Source: Sphingopyxis sp. BSN-002 (lineage in GTDB: Bacteria; Pseudomonadota; Alphaproteobacteria; Sphingomonadales; Sphingomonadaceae). Taken from it: a DNA stretch of 64,000 nucleotides. This document shows, one piece after another, positions 61,356 through 64,000 of this stretch (within the stretch, counting starts at the first letter, position 1; each line of letters begins with the position of its first letter). The notes below the pieces were generated by a model. The model was not told the origin of the DNA and did not search any database. It was given only the letters and a program-made list of their open reading frames with translations. The position numbers and the translations under genes were made by a program. The stretch lies in the NCBI RefSeq assembly GCF_022024275.1, contig NZ_CP091804.1:3118501-3182500 (forward strand). The letters run 5' to 3'.

Positions 61356-64000
61356 TCAGCGGGCCGCGCGGCCCGCAGCCTCCCCGTTTTGCGCCGTCGT
61401 GGTCGAACCGTGGAGCAGTGCCTGACCGCCGTCGCCGATGATCGCAAAGCCCGCCCAGTAATAGGGGTGCGAGGTCTGCTTTTCGTCCATCAGCTTGGTC
61501 TGCGTGGCCCACAGCGCGTCGGCGATGCTTTCGCCCTGCTGGGCCGCGAACAACCCGCCGATCAGCCGTTTGGTCGCGTCGAAATCGTCGGGCGCGGGCC
61601 AGTGGCTCGCGATCACCGAGCGGCCGCCGGCGCCGATGAAGCTGCGCACCAGCCCGTCAAGGGCATTGCCGCCGCCGCTCGAGACGCCGGCTTCGCGCGT
61701 CGCCGCGACCGAAGCAGCGCCCGCGGTGTCGCACGCCGACAGGATGACGAGGTCGGCGTTGATCTTCAGGTCGAAGATTTCCTGGAAGGTCAGCAGACCG
61801 TCCGAATCCTGATCGCCGAACGAAGTGACGAGCGCGGGCCGCGCCGGGCACGACGGTCGCGGTGCGGTGACGAGGCCGTGGGTCGCGAAATGGATGATGC
61901 GATAATCGGACAGGTCGCTGCGGTTCTTGACCGCGGTATCGGTGAAGGCGCCGCCGGTCAGCAGCGTCGTCGCGCCGCGGTCCATGGTGCTGCTCGCGGT
62001 GACCAGCTCGTCGGCGGAGATCGGCCGGCTCCACTGGCTGACGTCCCACTGGCATCCGCCGTCGATGCCGCCTGCGACAGCGCCGCGTGTTCCCGTCGAC
62101 GGCAGGATACCCCCGCGCACAGGCAGATTCTCGCCCAGCCCGAAATATTCGCGCGTCCCGTTCGACGGCGGCGTCTGCCGCGCGTTGCGGAACGAGAGCG
62201 CCGACACGGCCGTGCTCGGGCGCGTCGAGCGGCCCAGCCACGCGATCTGGCGCATGTCGAACGCGTCGGCATTCGGATCGCCCACCCGCTGCTCATAGGC
62301 CGCGAGCCCCTGATCCGAGGTGATCAGCAGGTTGATCGGCAACCGCAGCATCGCGCCGTCGGGCTCGAAGATCAGATGCGGTACGCCCGGCAACCGGTCG
62401 GCGACCGGCGCAAAGAGCTGCGTGTAGAGCTTGCGTGCGGTCAGCGCGTCGAAGGGATAGGTGACGCGCTTGCCATTCTCGACGATCGAGATCGTCGACC
62501 GGATGCTGTCGACCGCATTCTCGAGGCCCTGCGTGCTGATATCGGCCTTCCACAGCTGCGCGCTGCCGTTGCCGATCAGCATGGAATATACCGAATCGCC
62601 GACGACCAGCATCTTGAGATAGGCCTCGTCGGGCTTCAGCACCTGCTGCAGTTCGGCAAGGTCGAGCTTGCCCGGCGCAACGACGCGATATTGCGGGTAG
62701 GCGGATAGTTTCGCGACCGTTTCGGCCTGCTGGAACGACAGGTTGTCGAGCTGGGTCTTGAGGTCGGCGCGCAAGGCATTGACCTCGGGCGAGGTCGGCA
62801 GCTGGGCGAGGCGGGCATCCTCGATCCGCGCGCGTTCGATGTCGCGGTTGAGCGTCGTCGCCTGGCGGAACAGACGCGAGCCGTCGTCGCTGCCCGCCGA
62901 CAGTTCGCGTGCGAGCATCGCCTGTGTGTCGGCGACGCCGGGGCGCACCTGCAGCTGGCTTGCGACGAAAAAGTCCTGCACCGCCGCCGGATCGGTCGCG
63001 GCGCGGTCGGCGAGCAGCTTGTAATAGGGCGCCATCATGTTCGCCATGCCCGTCGTCGAGCGCTGCGAGCCGGCGAGCGCCGTCACCACGTCGCGATAGA
63101 TGCCGAGCGCCTTGTCGTTCTGATCATGGCGCGTGAGGAAAGCCGCATAACGCGCGCGCGCCGAGGCGAGTGCATTGGTCTCGGGATATTCGACCGCGAG
63201 CGCCGCAATCGATTCCTGGAAGCGCGCGTCTGCCGCGCCATTATCTCCGAGCGCCTCCTCGGCCAGCGCGAGTTCGCCGAGCATCTGCGAACGCAGCCGG
63301 ACGATCGAGGTCACACGGCCTTCGCGGACTGCAAGCGCGTCGCTGAGCCCCTTGAGCTGAGCCGTCTTTGCCGCCTGCGCATTGCCGCGCAGCCGCTCGA
63401 CCGTGCCGAGCAGATGCGTCGCCTGCGCATCGATGATCTGTGCGCGTTCGAGCGGGGTCAGCCGTTCGCGGTCGCCGGTCTGGCGTACCGCGCGGGCGTT
63501 GTTGCCGCTGTTGACGCCGGCGACGATCTCGGGCGTCAGCGTCACCGCGCCGCCCTCGACCGTCACCGCGTTGGTCAGCGGCGGGATCGGTGTCTGGAGC
63601 AGGGCCGCGGCGCCATCGTAGTCGCGCTGGTTCAGCGCATGGATCGCACGGAAATTGCGGCGGAGGCGGAGTTGCACCGGGTCACTCGTCGGGATCGCCT
63701 CGACTTCGCTGAACAGCCGCTCGGCTTCGGCGAACTCGCCGAGGTTCGAGCGCTGGAGCGCGCGATTGAGCGTGAATTCGGTGGGGTCGAGATCGCCCGC
63801 GGCCTGATCCTCGAGCGCGCGGCGCGACAGCGCCTCGAAGAATTCGGCGGCCTCGGCATAATCGCCGCTGTGGTTGCGCCGGTATCCCTCGGCAAGCGCC
63901 TTGTCGACGTCGATCGTCCCCGCGAGCGTGCGGGCGAAGCCGTCGCTGCCGCCGACCGATGTCGTCGCGACGTTGATCTTGCCGGGAACGACCTTGCGTT
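61356..64000 (-). CDS. TPR-CHAT caspase-like protein (N-terminus outside window)
   Basis: The frame is open to the window end; the in-frame GTG at 63677 is internal, because translation upstream of it stays protein-like (TPR-type) to 64000. The visible part (881 codons) has repeated TPR-like helices, then a C-terminal CHAT peptidase domain with the His-Cys pair: IIHFATHGLV and LVILSACDTAG, followed by GNALDGLVRSFIGAGGRSVI. The active-site residues are present. CHAT proteases with TPRs are activated by protein signals and cut partners. It lies 4 bases upstream of the CHASE2 cyclase, so both belong to one operon. Confidence 0.9.
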   Translation of the reverse strand, partial: RKVVPGKINVATTSVGGSDGFARTLAGTIDVDKALAEGYRRNHSGDYAEAAEFFEALSRRALEDQAAGDLDPTEFTLNRALQRSNLGEFAEAERLFSEVEAIPTSDPVQLRLRRNFRAIHALNQRDYDGAAALLQTPIPPLTNAVTVEGGAVTLTPEIVAGVNSGNNARAVRQTGDRERLTPLERAQIIDAQATHLLGTVERLRGNAQAAKTAQLKGLSDALAVREGRVTSIVRLRSQMLGELALAEEALGDNGAADARFQESIAALAVEYPETNALASARARYAAFLTRHDQNDKALGIYRDVVTALAGSQRSTTGMANMMAPYYKLLADRAATDPAAVQDFFVASQLQVRPGVADTQAMLARELSAGSDDGSRLFRQATTLNRDIERARIEDARLAQLPTSPEVNALRADLKTQLDNLSFQQAETVAKLSAYPQYRVVAPGKLDLAELQQVLKPDEAYLKMLVVGDSVYSMLIGNGSAQLWKADISTQGLENAVDSIRSTISIVENGKRVTYPFDALTARKLYTQLFAPVADRLPGVPHLIFEPDGAMLRLPINLLITSDQGLAAYEQRVGDPNADAFDMRQIAWLGRSTRPSTAVSALSFRNARQTPPSNGTREYFGLGENLPVRGGILPSTGTRGAVAGGIDGGCQWDVSQWSRPISADELVTASSTMDRGATTLLTGGAFTDTAVKNRSDLSDYRIIHFATHGLVTAPRPSCPARPALVTSFGDQDSDGLLTFQEIFDLKINADLVILSACDTAGAASVAATREAGVSSGGGNALDGLVRSFIGAGGRSVIASHWPAPDDFDATKRLIGGLFAAQQGESIADALWATQTKLMDEKQTSHPYYWAGFAIIGDGGQALLHGSTTTAQNGEAAGRAAR

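Noticed and set aside
63632..63895. 87-codon frame at the right edge
   Set aside because: A shadow of the CHAT gene, whose own frame remains open and TPR-like to the window end.

Overview
The window reads as chromosomal DNA of a GC-rich alphaproteobacterium of the order Sphingomonadales, probably Sphingopyxis or a near relative. This is an inference from the strong third-position GC bias, a GapR (DUF2312) protein, the lipoprotein/TonB-receptor/T2SS cluster layout, and the dispersed palindromes around ruvC. All coordinates, motifs and hairpins were read by eye; no database search was run.

Layout. 17-9299 (minus): a two-gene Tc-toxin-like locus, made of a short TcA-like subunit with a TPR-like front end and a fused TcB-TcC protein whose C-terminus carries an HExxH motif. 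9897-9983: tRNA-Leu(GAG), whose 3' end faces the toxin locus. 10139-26763 (plus): a probable PhoB-controlled block with a surface lipoprotein (ElpS-like), a large TonB-dependent receptor, and a complete type II secretion operon gspC-gspO. Four 11-bp-spaced Pho-box repeats precede both the lipoprotein gene and gspC, each followed after 7 nt by CCCTAG. 26750-35842 (minus): housekeeping genes pal, tolB, tolA, tolR, tolQ, ybgC, ruvB, a GFA-family gene, ruvA, ruvC, yebC, ybjQ, gapR and a DUF1244 gene. 35949-38397 (plus): pyruvate kinase and an N-end-rule aminoacyl transferase.

38618-44772 (plus): an unusual electron-transfer cluster. A flavoprotein is fused to two cyclic-nucleotide-binding domains and a four-cluster ferredoxin domain; it is followed by a b-type membrane cytochrome and by an FHA domain joined through one membrane helix to a decaheme cytochrome c. 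A CpdA-type phosphodiesterase comes next, with a perfect CRP-type site (TGTGA-N6-TCACA) centred 41.5 bp before its predicted transcription start. Together these suggest a cAMP-controlled redox chain.

44780-48499: an NTF2-like protein divergent from a MarR regulator with an operator between them, a D-2-hydroxyacid dehydrogenase, a small membrane protein and cysS. 48546-64000 (minus): a TPR-CHAT caspase-like protein (cut by the window end), a CHASE2-adenylate cyclase and a FecR-like exported protein in one overlapping operon, followed by a two-partner secretion pair (ShlB/FhaC transporter and a 2646-residue filamentous haemagglutinin-like adhesin). This may be one regulated adhesion or signalling module.
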